Source: Anaerolineae bacterium (GTDB lineage Bacteria > Chloroflexota > Anaerolineae > Aggregatilineales > Phototrophicaceae). From it: 64,000 bases of DNA. A program made the position numbers and the translations under genes. The DNA lies in contig JAJDZV010000007.1 in assembly GCA_022824465.1 (NCBI GenBank), forward strand, positions 248,001 to 312,000. Reading direction: 5' to 3'. Shown here piece after piece: positions 32,471 to 41,042 of this stretch (positions within the stretch are counted from its first letter, which is position 1; each line of letters begins with the position of its first letter). Below the pieces are notes generated by a model. That model had not been told where the DNA came from. It did not search any database and saw only the letters and a program-made list of their open reading frames with translations.

Positions 32471-33865
32471 CTACCAGACCGCCTCAGCGAACCAATGGTC
32501 CGGCAAGGCATCGCGATCCGCCGCCAGCAGTTCGCGGAGAATGGCGTCGGCATCGGCGATAGAATTGGTCAGGGGGTCGGTCATCAGCGCGCGGCGCAAT
32601 AAGCCGTAATCCGCCTTGACAATGGCTTCCGCCGTCAGTTCGTGCGTATCGAGCACCAGTTCATTTAATCCGCGCAACCCACGAGGCATCTCACCGACCG
32701 GGCGCGGACGCGGCCCCCCCATATCAATGTCGCAGAGCAGCTCCAGAAACGCGTCATCCGACATATTTGACACCGCTCCGCGATTTGAAGTATTGATGTA
32801 AAAGGGCTGGCTCAAGCCGCCGACCATGTTTTCAATGATGTCGGTCGCATGATCAGGACCGAGTGTCTTCATGAATCGGCTGATGGGGGCGGCGCCGCTG
32901 TTGAACTCTTCGACTTGCCGCCACATCAGATCATGACGAGCGTAGCGCGCATCCGTCTCCCAAATCGAGAGCGGCGGTATCGCGTCCGGCAAGCGACCAT
33001 GCCCTTGATAAAAGCGCAAGTACTCTTTGGTATGAGCGACGCATGTGGGCACGTAGCCGAAAACTTCGTAGAGCTGCCAGGCGATAGTATCATTGTGCAG
33101 GGCTTTGGCGCCCCGGTCGCCGCCAAGATCTTCTGTGGCCGCGCTGAGGCGCAGCGACTCAGCGATTGTTCGGCTGACATCATGACCGCGCCACTCGGCT
33201 TTCAACATCCAGGTGAAATGATTGACGCCGGCGATGCGCAAGTCAAATTCGGTATCGAGTTCCTCGGTCCATTCGCTGGCATCGGTGATAATGCCCGCCC
33301 GGGCGGCGTACCTGGCTTTGACATGCGGCATATGCAGCGAGTCGCATAAGGCGAAACATTTGAGTCGCGGCGCATACCGCGCGAGCGCCATGCCATTTAC
33401 CGCGCTGGGATTGATGTAGTTGATGACCCAGGCTTTGGGACAATATCGTTCAACATCGGCCGCGCAATTCATAATGACGGGCAACTCCCGCATGGCGCGG
33501 AAGATGCCACCCGGTCCGATGGTATCGCCGCTGCACATTCGAACGCCGTGTTTCTCGCTAATTTGGCAGTCAAGCCCACGGTAGCGCACTGTGTCGACTG
33601 CGAAGCTGAGCACTATAAAATCCGCGTCAGGCAGAGCTTTCTTCCAATCTGAGGCGACTTCAATCCGCAAGCGAACGCCAGTTTCCGCCACCACCTTCTC
33701 CGCCAGCCGTCCCATTTGCTCCAAGCGCCTCGGGTCGATATCTACCAAGGCCAGCGTGCCTGTGTTCAGATAGGGCGAATGCACCATCTGCCATATCGCC
33801 TGCCGACCGAAAAAAAGGCTGCCCGCGCCAATGACGACCACCTTGGGCTGTTGAACCTTTGTCAT
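32471..33865 (-). CDS. Glycoside hydrolase family 4 enzyme (LplD-like)
   Basis: Second GH4 enzyme of the window, 464 residues. The Rossmann motif is VVVIGAGSLFFGRQ, followed by LVDIDPRRL. NYINPSAVNGMA is the substrate/NAD loop, and the metal ligands are Cys174 in LCDS and His216 in GVNHFTW. SGDTIGPGGIFRA matches GH4 enzymes acting on alpha-linked sugars, including alpha-galacturonidases. It differs substantially from the 8655-10022 enzyme, so the two probably serve different linkages. GGAGAGG lies upstream of ATG 33865. It is the last gene of the LacI-headed locus. Substrate is inferred only at the level of alpha-glycosides or uronides. Confidence 0.93.
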   Translation of the reverse strand: MTKVQQPKVVVIGAGSLFFGRQAIWQMVHSPYLNTGTLALVDIDPRRLEQMGRLAEKVVAETGVRLRIEVASDWKKALPDADFIVLSFAVDTVRYRGLDCQISEKHGVRMCSGDTIGPGGIFRAMRELPVIMNCAADVERYCPKAWVINYINPSAVNGMALARYAPRLKCFALCDSLHMPHVKARYAARAGIITDASEWTEELDTEFDLRIAGVNHFTWMLKAEWRGHDVSRTIAESLRLSAATEDLGGDRGAKALHNDTIAWQLYEVFGYVPTCVAHTKEYLRFYQGHGRLPDAIPPLSIWETDARYARHDLMWRQVEEFNSGAAPISRFMKTLGPDHATDIIENMVGGLSQPFYINTSNRGAVSNMSDDAFLELLCDIDMGGPRPRPVGEMPRGLRGLNELVLDTHELTAEAIVKADYGLLRRALMTDPLTNSIADADAILRELLAADRDALPDHWFAEAVW

Positions 33866-33931
33866 CTTTCCCTCTCCGTTACAGTTCCGTCTCTACAGCG
33901 GCGTATTGATGCCTCCAGCGCGGCCAATCTA

Positions 33932-35104
33932 TCAGTCAAATGCCGCAAGTATCTCCGACACATCAATGATGTACATCTGACGCTCGCCCTCGTGAGCGGA
34001 GTCGATACAGACCTGCCTGCCATCGCGATTCCAGCGCGGGTGGAGATCGCAGCGCAGCGGACCATTCAGAGCTGGCGGCGCATGGTACTTGCCGATGTCG
34101 ATGCGCGTCTCGCTTTCGAGGTGAAACAGCATCAATGCTCGAATGTCCCGCGCATCGGGATACGTGTCGGTGAGCAGCCAGCGGCGGTCAGGCGAGAAGC
34201 TGCAATGGCCGTCGCTGGTGAAAACAGAATCCCCGAGAATCTTAACTTCCTCATTGCAGCGGCGGAAAAGAAAATAGCGATCGCCGACGCCTTTCTTCCG
34301 CGCCCAGGCCAGCACGACATCGGGGCTGTAATGATCCAAATGTGAGACATAGCCGTCATCGGCGACCAGGCAAAGGCCGCTGCCATCAAGCCTGGCGCTG
34401 AATAGCCGGTCGCTGAAATAGCGCCCCGCTCCGGCCGGATCGCCCCAGCGGTGCAAGCAAATGAAGTTCGAGGCATCGCTGGCGATGTGGATATGATTGC
34501 ACCAATGCTGCGCCTGCGCCATAGAGGGCTTGGGTTGGAAATGGCGCAGTTGATCCAAACTTATTATGAGCCGGTTTTCGCCGCTCTCGATGTCCATCAA
34601 GAATATGCCGTCTTTAGCCGGATGCGCCTCATCCGCCCAGGAATCAGCCACGCCGACATAACCGTAACCCGGGCGTGTGCGGTGGCTGCGGGCGAAATTG
34701 AGGCAGAGGGCTTGCGAGCCGTTGATGGCGTAGATGGCGCGCGGGAGCACCCGCGTCTCGCCGCTGAAGACATCTTGCACCACGCTGATGAAACGGTCGC
34801 CATCGCGCTGATTGTAAATGATCTTGCGCGTAGGCTCGCCGGGCAGCCATTGCAGCATCGCGCCTTGCTGCCAGCCCCAGGCGCCCGTCTCCGCAAGCGG
34901 GATCCAACAATTGCCGTCCTCGAGATCGACCATGCCGATGCGCGCCTTGTCAGCGGGCTCGGGCATCCGGTCCATAAAATCAACTTGCATCGCAAGAAGA
35001 TAGCGGCCAGTCGTGTCCCAGGGCGGCTTGTCATAGTAACCAAAGAAATGGTGCGCGCCGCCCGTCACGCGCCGCGCCGGCAGTAGGTTTTCAATGATAG
35101 TCAT
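33932..35104 (-). CDS. Beta-propeller protein, oligogalacturonate-lyase-like fold (uncharacterised)
   Basis: A 390-residue soluble protein without signal peptide. It opens with RRVTGGAHHFFGYYDKPPWD, followed by repeated blades with Trp-Gly and Asp-rich turns (HCSFSPDRRWLLTDTYPD and CDLHPRWNRDGRQVCID near the end). This resembles TolB-like propellers and cytoplasmic oligogalacturonate lyases, which use His clusters and Mn to cleave short uronides. HHFFGYYD is a strong family signature, but the biochemical role of this branch is unknown to me. Its ATG overlaps the stop of the preceding gene by four bases (35101-35104), indicating coupled expression. Likely works on the oligosaccharide imported by 43010-36729 products. 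Confidence 0.8.
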   Translation of the reverse strand: MTIIENLLPARRVTGGAHHFFGYYDKPPWDTTGRYLLAMQVDFMDRMPEPADKARIGMVDLEDGNCWIPLAETGAWGWQQGAMLQWLPGEPTRKIIYNQRDGDRFISVVQDVFSGETRVLPRAIYAINGSQALCLNFARSHRTRPGYGYVGVADSWADEAHPAKDGIFLMDIESGENRLIISLDQLRHFQPKPSMAQAQHWCNHIHIASDASNFICLHRWGDPAGAGRYFSDRLFSARLDGSGLCLVADDGYVSHLDHYSPDVVLAWARKKGVGDRYFLFRRCNEEVKILGDSVFTSDGHCSFSPDRRWLLTDTYPDARDIRALMLFHLESETRIDIGKYHAPPALNGPLRCDLHPRWNRDGRQVCIDSAHEGERQMYIIDVSEILAAFD

Positions 35105-36732
35105 GTGGCGGTCTCACCCTCGCTGGATAGGTCCAGCTGCATGGCATAATCATCGTAGCGGATAACCATCAGCGGCTGCTTGAAGTCTGCCCGGCAATAT
35201 GGACTGCTGTAATGCAACCGCCGCGAGATCGCTGGCGCATCAACTGACGGCGGCTGGCTGCAGCGCTTCATGAAGCTTTCGAAGTCGCCGTCCTTTTCCG
35301 CGCTGCCCAGGCAGAGGCTCAGGCGCGCATCTGCCCGGCCGGTCCGCAGGATCCGGTTCCGGCGCAGTCCCTTGTCCAGCAGTTCAAACCCGCTCTCGCT
35401 GTGCAATGCCAGGTAGCCCTCAGCGCGGCGCGCGAAAGCCCAATTCTCGGCGATTGTCCAATCGTCAAACGCATACGTCGGGAAGTAGATGTCCTGCGCG
35501 CCTTGGCACGTCAGCTTGTCCTCTTGCTGCTTCAGAAGCTGGCCAGGGCTCTCCGCGAAGACGCGAACATGTCCCAGCTCCGCCAGCCAGCGCTGACCGA
35601 CCGATACGAGGCTGGAATCGCCATGGCGATATAGTTGTCGCTGGCTCAAACTAACGCCGCTGCGATGTTGATCAATCGCGCAAAGAGAAAATTTAGGCTT
35701 GATCGCGATGGCTTGAATCAACGACGGAATCTCGTATGACTCAGCGCAAGCCAGAAGAACCGCCGCCCCGTTGGATGGATTCCAATTGCCCGCGCCCCAG
35801 AGCAGCCGCGTCACCGGGCTCAGCGGCGACAAGCGGACGTCCATAGCGAAGTCGGTCGGATGCAGCGCCAGCGTGAAAAGCAATTTGTCGAGCACAGCGG
35901 CGGCGAGTTCGCCAAATTCATCGTCGAATTCTACCAACGCCGTCAGCGCCATCAACTCGTCAGCCAGAGGCGCAAAAAAGTCGAAGCCGTCCGCAGCGCG
36001 CGCTGTCAGCCAGGCGCGGGTCTCGGCTGCCGCGCGGTCGCCTCGCTTGTAGAGCAAGGCCGCCAGCCGACGGCAAACGATAGTGAGCGGGGTTGGACTG
36101 CCGGAATTGAATTCATGCCGGCGCAAATTGCCGTTGAGCAGCGCCGCCAACCCCGGCGGCAACTGTTGACCATACTTGAATATAATGAACAGCAACGGGA
36201 GCAATCTTCGCGCCTCGTCGCCTTCGCTTGCCTTGACTAGAATCGCCTCACGGATAGCCATCCCCCAAGCGAGTCGCGCGAGTTCGCTGATGACATCGGG
36301 TCCGCGGCGGCTGGCATCGCTTAGCGCTTCCTCGCGGCGGCAGCTGTTATCGCCATAGTGTCTGGTCGATACATTGCCATTGATGACCCGGAAAGGCAGA
36401 GCGACTTCATAAGGCGTCGCCCCATAATACTCGCTGGCTTTGGGGCGAATAAGCGCATAATAAAGTCCGTCCGGCGCGTTGAGGGTTTTGCGCAGGACAA
36501 CCGAATTCGTATCCTCGTCGAGCATGGTGTTGGCTTCCGCGTAGATGCGGCCCGACTGATGCCTCATGCTGATATGCACATCGCAGAATTCGTCTAATTC
36601 GGGCGGGAAATCCACCCGGATTATGTCGCATCCGCTGTAAATGTCGCGCGCCAGCCAAGCCTGCGGGAAGATCCGCTGAAACTTCTGCAGACGCGCCGAT
36701 GCGCTGTTTGCGTTACTGCGCGGCTCTGTCAT
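35101..36732 (-). CDS. Conserved protein of unknown function in glycan locus (predicted alpha/alpha-toroid)
   Basis: A 543-residue soluble protein. The N-terminal 120 residues are beta-rich. The middle (about 150-330) is a run of amphipathic helices with many Ala/Leu/Arg, as in alpha/alpha-toroid glycosidases and lyases. Distinct blocks include LLFTLALHPTDF, SPVTRLLWGAGNWNPSNGA, and DIYFPTYAFDDW followed by ENWAFARRAEGYLAL. I recall similar blocks in large hypothetical proteins of Paenibacillus-type uronide loci, but I know of no assigned activity. The gene overlaps both neighbours by four bases (ATGA), so it is a core part of the importer operon. It could be a new hydrolase or lyase family, or a binding protein. 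Confidence 0.75.
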   Translation of the reverse strand: MTEPRSNANSASARLQKFQRIFPQAWLARDIYSGCDIIRVDFPPELDEFCDVHISMRHQSGRIYAEANTMLDEDTNSVVLRKTLNAPDGLYYALIRPKASEYYGATPYEVALPFRVINGNVSTRHYGDNSCRREEALSDASRRGPDVISELARLAWGMAIREAILVKASEGDEARRLLPLLFIIFKYGQQLPPGLAALLNGNLRRHEFNSGSPTPLTIVCRRLAALLYKRGDRAAAETRAWLTARAADGFDFFAPLADELMALTALVEFDDEFGELAAAVLDKLLFTLALHPTDFAMDVRLSPLSPVTRLLWGAGNWNPSNGAAVLLACAESYEIPSLIQAIAIKPKFSLCAIDQHRSGVSLSQRQLYRHGDSSLVSVGQRWLAELGHVRVFAESPGQLLKQQEDKLTCQGAQDIYFPTYAFDDWTIAENWAFARRAEGYLALHSESGFELLDKGLRRNRILRTGRADARLSLCLGSAEKDGDFESFMKRCSQPPSVDAPAISRRLHYSSPYCRADFKQPLMVIRYDDYAMQLDLSSEGETAT

Positions 36733-37763
36733 GGCGTCGCCTCCGCCAGAGCGATGCCCTCAAGGTCGACTTCGCCGGCATAGTGGCAACTGGCGAATTG
36801 CCCGGGGCGGACTTCGCGCATTATCGGCGTCTCGCTCTGGCAGCGGTCGCCATCGTTGAAGCGGCAGCGATTGTGAAACGGGCAGCCGCCAGGCACAGCG
36901 TAGGGATCGGGAATCGAGCCGCGAATGACATTCAGTTTCCCGCCGGGCTGGCTGCTCCCCAGGCGCGGGATGCTATGCAACAGAGCGCCGGTATAAGGAT
37001 GCTGCGGCTGATAGAAGAGCGAATCCACATCAGCCGATTCAACGATCCGCCCCATGTACATGACGATCACATGATCAGTCATCTGGGCGATGACCCCCAG
37101 ATCGTGCGTGATGAACATGATCGCCATGCCCAGCTCCCCTTGCAGTCGACGCAGCAGCGCCAGGATCTGCGCTTGCGTGGTGACATCAAGAGCGGTGGTC
37201 GGTTCATCAGCGATGAGCAGACGCGGCTCGCAGCTAAGCGCCATCGCGATCATGGCTCGCTGCCGCATGCCGCCGGAAAGCTCGTGCGGATAGCGGTCAA
37301 TGATGCCTTCCGGGCGCGGCATGCCGACCAGGCTAAGCACCTCGATCGTCCGCTCCCGCGCCGCCGCTTTGCTGAACAGTTGGTGCAGCCTGATGGCTTC
37401 GCTGATTTGATCGCCAATGGTATGCACTGGACTCAGCGAAGTCATCGGCTCCTGGAAGACCATCGCGATTTCAGCGCCGCGGATGGCGCGGATCTCCGCG
37501 CTTTTCGGGTCGAGCGCAGCCAAGTCGATCGATTCGCCATCGCGCTGGTAGAGGATCTTGCCGCCGACGATCTCGCCCGGATGAGGCACGATGCGCAAAA
37601 TCGAGCGCGACATGATCGACTTGCCGCAGCCGCTTTCGCCGACTATGCCAAGGGTCTGCCCGCTTTCCAGCCTGAAACTGGCGCCGTCCACCGCGCGGAC
37701 CCGCCCCAGCTCGCTGACGAAGTGGGTCTGCAAGTTACGAACTTCCAGCAGCGTAGCGCTCAT
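36729..37763 (-). CDS. ABC transporter ATP-binding protein (DppD/OppD type)
   Basis: ATPase of the second oligosaccharide/peptide-type importer, 344 residues. Walker A is GESGCGKS, the Q-loop is in [12 protein letters not shown], the signature is LSGGMRQR, Walker B is [12 protein letters not shown], and the switch is ITHDLG. The C-terminal Cys cluster is [19 protein letters not shown] 37763 is used because it starts [13 protein letters not shown] and sits one base after the stop of the other ATPase gene; the longer frame to 37898 reads across that gene's end. It overlaps the next gene by four bases. Confidence 0.95.
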   Translation of the reverse strand: MSATLLEVRNLQTHFVSELGRVRAVDGASFRLESGQTLGIVGESGCGKSIMSRSILRIVPHPGEIVGGKILYQRDGESIDLAALDPKSAEIRAIRGAEIAMVFQEPMTSLSPVHTIGDQISEAIRLHQLFSKAAARERTIEVLSLVGMPRPEGIIDRYPHELSGGMRQRAMIAMALSCEPRLLIADEPTTALDVTTQAQILALLRRLQGELGMAIMFITHDLGVIAQMTDHVIVMYMGRIVESADVDSLFYQPQHPYTGALLHSIPRLGSSQPGGKLNVIRGSIPDPYAVPGGCPFHNRCRFNDGDRCQSETPIMREVRPGQFASCHYAGEVDLEGIALAEATP

Positions 37764-37764
37764 G

Positions 37765-38775
37765 TCAGTTGGCTCCCTGCAGATCAAGCTCGGCGGCGCG
37801 GTGGCAGGCCACCCAATGCCCGCCCGCGTTCGGATGCAATGCGGGGCTTTCGCTGCGGCAGCGCTCGATGACATAAGGGCAGCGCGGATGGAAAGCACAG
37901 CCTGCCGGCGGGTCCGCCGGGTCGGCCACTTCGCCTTCGAGAACGAGCGGCGCAGCCCTGCGGCGCGGGTCCGGCTTTGGCACAGCCGATAGCAAGGCTT
38001 CCGTGTAAGGGTGGCGCGGCTTCCGATAGAGACGCGCTGTCTCGGTCATTTCGACGATCTTGCCGACGTACATCACCGCCACGCGATCGCATATATGCTC
38101 AACCACGCTCAAATCGTGTGCGATAAAGAGATAGGTCAAGCCAAACTCCGATTGCAAATCGCCGAGGAGATTGAGGATCTGCGCCTGCACCGAGACATCC
38201 AGCGCCGAAACCGGCTCGTCGCAAACAATCAGCCGCGGATTGAGGGCGAGGGCGCGGGCGATGCCGATGCGCTGACGCTGCCCGCCGCTGAAGGCATGAG
38301 GATAGCGCGTCATGGTTTCCGAGCGCAAGCCAACCACGCTAAGCAATGCCGCCACGCGTTCCTTGATGACATTGCCATCCTTGACGCCGTTTACCTTGAG
38401 CGGCTCGCCAATGAGTTGCAGTAGCGTCATGCGCGGGTTGAGCGAGCCGAAGGGATCTTGGAAGATCATCTGAATTTGCCGGCGAAATGGGCGCAGTTCA
38501 ACGCCGCTGAGTCGCGCAAGATCGGTAACCCCCTTGTCGCTCCCCTCACCCCCAAAGAGAATCTCTCCCGCCGTCGGCTGGTAGGCGCGGACGATGCACC
38601 GGCCCAGCGTCGTTTTGCCGCAGCCGCTTTCGCCGACCAAACCCAGTGTCTCACCTGCACGAACCTCGAAGCTGACGCCGTCAACCGCCTTGACCTGCCC
38701 TACCGCGCGTGAAAACAATCCTCTCTTGATCGGGAAATACTTCTTCAACGAACGGACTTCCAGTAGATTCGCCAT
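37765..38775 (-). CDS. ABC transporter ATP-binding protein (DppF/OppF type)
   Basis: Partner ATPase, 336 residues from ATG 38775. Walker A is GESGCGKT, signature FSGGQRQR, Walker [13 protein letters not shown], switch IAHDLS, and the C-terminal cluster [15 protein letters not shown]. The start begins the usual [15 protein letters not shown] and lies one base after the stop of the DppC-type permease; a longer open frame to 38814 would run into that gene. Here the F-type ATPase precedes the D-type, the reverse of the order in the 1391-14292 operon, so the two importers were not made by a recent block duplication. Confidence 0.95.
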   Translation of the reverse strand: MANLLEVRSLKKYFPIKRGLFSRAVGQVKAVDGVSFEVRAGETLGLVGESGCGKTTLGRCIVRAYQPTAGEILFGGEGSDKGVTDLARLSGVELRPFRRQIQMIFQDPFGSLNPRMTLLQLIGEPLKVNGVKDGNVIKERVAALLSVVGLRSETMTRYPHAFSGGQRQRIGIARALALNPRLIVCDEPVSALDVSVQAQILNLLGDLQSEFGLTYLFIAHDLSVVEHICDRVAVMYVGKIVEMTETARLYRKPRHPYTEALLSAVPKPDPRRRAAPLVLEGEVADPADPPAGCAFHPRCPYVIERCRSESPALHPNAGGHWVACHRAAELDLQGAN

Positions 38776-38776
38776 T

Positions 38777-39928
38777 TTAACTCGCAAAAGGATCAGCCGC
38801 ATCGCGCGCGCCATCGCCGACGAAATTGAATGCCAGAACAGCGACGATCACGCAAAGGGCGGGACCAATCCACATCCAGGGATAGAAGTGCACCACGAGG
38901 TTATCTTGCGCCGCCTGCAACAACACGCCCCAACTGATGGTCGGCGGATTCAACCCGATGCCTAGAAAACTTAGCGCCGTCTCCGCCAGGATGATGCGCG
39001 GAACAGCCAGCGTAATATTGACGATGACATAACTCATGATGCTGGGGATGAGATGGCGCGTGATAATCCGCCACTGGCTGCAGCCGTAAAGCCGCGCCGC
39101 CATGACAAAATCTTGCTCGCGGACGGCGAGAAATCGCCCGCGGGCGACCCGCGCCGTGCTCGTCCAGGAGATTAGCGATAGCACGATAAGGATGGCGAAA
39201 TACTGCTGCACCGGATCCCAGTCCCGCGGGATAGCGGCCGCCAATCCCATCCATAGCGGGATGGACGGAATGGCGATAATCGCTTCGATAACGCGCTGTA
39301 TCAGGCTGTCGACCCAGCCCCCGTACAAACCGGAAATGCCGCCGAGAATTAAACCGAGGGCGAGGCTGAGAAAGACCGACGCCAAGCCGATGGATAGCGA
39401 AATCTGCGCCCCATAGATCAGCCGGCTGTAGAGGTCCCTTCCCAATTGGTCGGTGCCGAAGAAATTGACCGGCGCCCCCGCAGCGCCGAAAAGGCGAACA
39501 TCTAGCCTGATATGCAGCGGACGCAAGGCGTTCAGCGGGACGCCGTGCAAGCCAATCTTGTATTCATCGCCACGGACCAAGAAATGCAGCGGATATATTT
39601 CATCGGTGTTGACCGTGTAAATCGGCCGCAGCGTATTCAGATCGCGGGACATCGTCATGCCATAGACGAAGGGCGCGCGCAATTTCCCTTCGCTGTCGAT
39701 GATGCGCGGCGGATTGGGCGGCATATACAGGTTGCGTCCGCGGGAGAGCGGGTCATAAGGGGCGAAGAATCCGGCAAAGACCGAGCCGACATAAGCCAAC
39801 AGGAGCAAGATGCCCGAGAAAACAGCCGGCTTGTGACGGCGGAATTTCCACCACATCAGCCGCTGCGGCGAAACCACCTCCAGAGGCGATTCTTCACTGG
39901 GCGGATTTGCAACCTGGTCTTTCGGCAT
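38777..39928 (-). CDS. ABC transporter permease (DppC/OppC type)
   Basis: Permease of the second Dpp-type importer, 383 residues. A cytoplasmic N-terminus precedes [21 protein letters not shown] long periplasmic insertion (about 65-150) is shared with the other DppC-like protein of this window. The transport domain has [16 protein letters not shown], coupling loop [17 protein letters not shown], and [15 protein letters not shown], and ends in [13 protein letters not shown]. It starts 8 bases after the DppB-type stop. The insertion is common in family-5 systems that serve saccharides, which fits the locus. Confidence 0.95.
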   Translation of the reverse strand: MPKDQVANPPSEESPLEVVSPQRLMWWKFRRHKPAVFSGILLLLAYVGSVFAGFFAPYDPLSRGRNLYMPPNPPRIIDSEGKLRAPFVYGMTMSRDLNTLRPIYTVNTDEIYPLHFLVRGDEYKIGLHGVPLNALRPLHIRLDVRLFGAAGAPVNFFGTDQLGRDLYSRLIYGAQISLSIGLASVFLSLALGLILGGISGLYGGWVDSLIQRVIEAIIAIPSIPLWMGLAAAIPRDWDPVQQYFAILIVLSLISWTSTARVARGRFLAVREQDFVMAARLYGCSQWRIITRHLIPSIMSYVIVNITLAVPRIILAETALSFLGIGLNPPTISWGVLLQAAQDNLVVHFYPWMWIGPALCVIVAVLAFNFVGDGARDAADPFAS

Positions 39929-39936
39929 CGCCGCCC

Positions 39937-40917
39937 CTACTCAAACTGAATCCGCGGATCCGCCCAAATCAGCAACAGATCGGAAACGAAGGTGCCGATG
40001 ACCGTCAGCAAGCTAAGGAAGAGGATCATCGAGCCAGCCAAGAGCATATCCTGCGCCAGCAAGGCGTTGAGCAGCAGCGGACCCGTCGTGGGCAAATTAA
40101 GCACGATGGCGACGATCGCCGTGCCCGAGATCAAGGCGGGCAGCACGAAGCCGATGGTGCTTAGCACCGGGCTGATCGCCACGCGCACCGGATACTTGAA
40201 GATGAGACGGGCTTCGCTCAAGCCTTTGGCGCGGGCGGTTTCCACATAAGGCTGGCGCATTTCGTCCAGCATCATGCCGCGCATGACGCGAATCGTGCCC
40301 GCTGTGCCCGCCGTGCCCACCACGATAACGGGAATCCACAGATTGGAAAGCAAATCGAGAAACTTCCCAAATGACCAGGGCGCCAATTCGTATTCCGGCG
40401 AGAACAAGCCAGCAACGTTTGCATCAAAATACTGACTGCCGATATAGAGCAGGATAATGGCGAAGAGGAAATTGGGAATCGCAAGGCCAATGAAGCCGAC
40501 AAATGAAAAGAGATAATCGAGCAGCGAATACTGATTCAGCGCCGAATAAATGCCTATGGGAATGGCGATGAGATAGACGAGCACGGCGGTGGGCAAAGTG
40601 ATGGCCAGCGTCAGCGGCAGTCGCTCGCCCAGCAAATCTGCGACCGTGCGCTGATGCTGAAAGGACACGCCGTAATTGCCGCGTAGGACATTGCTGATCC
40701 ACTTGACATACTGAATGAGGAAGGGTTCATCCAGGCCGAATTGCGCGCGCAAGGCGTCGATAGTCTCCTGGGTGAAGGTCTCGCCGCCGGAGATGGTGGT
40801 GACATAGGCGTCGACAAAATCGCCCGGCGGCAACTGGATGACAATGAAGGCGACGATGCTCACGATGAGCATGATCACGATCATCTGCAGGAAGCGTCTG
40901 ATGACGTAGGCGGTCAT
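39937..40917 (-). CDS. ABC transporter permease (DppB/OppB type)
   Basis: Permease, 326 residues. TAYVIRRFLQMIVIMLIVS and IQLPPGDFVDAY form the DppB N-terminus. Six spans follow. The coupling loop is MLDEMRQPYVETARAKGL, and the C-terminus ends WADPRIQFE. It is separated from the binding-protein gene by a 125-base gap containing a palindromic repeat (40996-41022). It should pair with the 38777-39928 product and be powered by the two ATPases downstream. Confidence 0.95.
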   Translation of the reverse strand: MTAYVIRRFLQMIVIMLIVSIVAFIVIQLPPGDFVDAYVTTISGGETFTQETIDALRAQFGLDEPFLIQYVKWISNVLRGNYGVSFQHQRTVADLLGERLPLTLAITLPTAVLVYLIAIPIGIYSALNQYSLLDYLFSFVGFIGLAIPNFLFAIILLYIGSQYFDANVAGLFSPEYELAPWSFGKFLDLLSNLWIPVIVVGTAGTAGTIRVMRGMMLDEMRQPYVETARAKGLSEARLIFKYPVRVAISPVLSTIGFVLPALISGTAIVAIVLNLPTTGPLLLNALLAQDMLLAGSMILFLSLLTVIGTFVSDLLLIWADPRIQFE

Positions 40918-40995
40918 GACTACGCCTCCATCCTCCGGTCCCTTCCCCTACAAGCGCGGAAGCGGTGCGAAGTGACTGGTCGCCGAGTATCAGTT

Positions 40996-41022
40996 CCCCC
41001 TCCCTCTTTATGTGGGAGGGGG
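40996..41022. repeat. C-rich/G-rich palindromic repeat, copy B
   Basis: CCCCCTCCC (40996-41004) and GGGAGGGGG (41014-41022) form a perfect 9-bp stem with a 9-base loop. The arms are identical to those of copy A at 16212-16239. A TTT follows on the plus strand. On the transcribed (minus) strand the element lies between the binding-protein stop and the permease start, where it could stabilise or attenuate the mRNA. Confidence 0.7.
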
Positions 41023-41042
41023 TTTGCCAATCAACATCAAGC

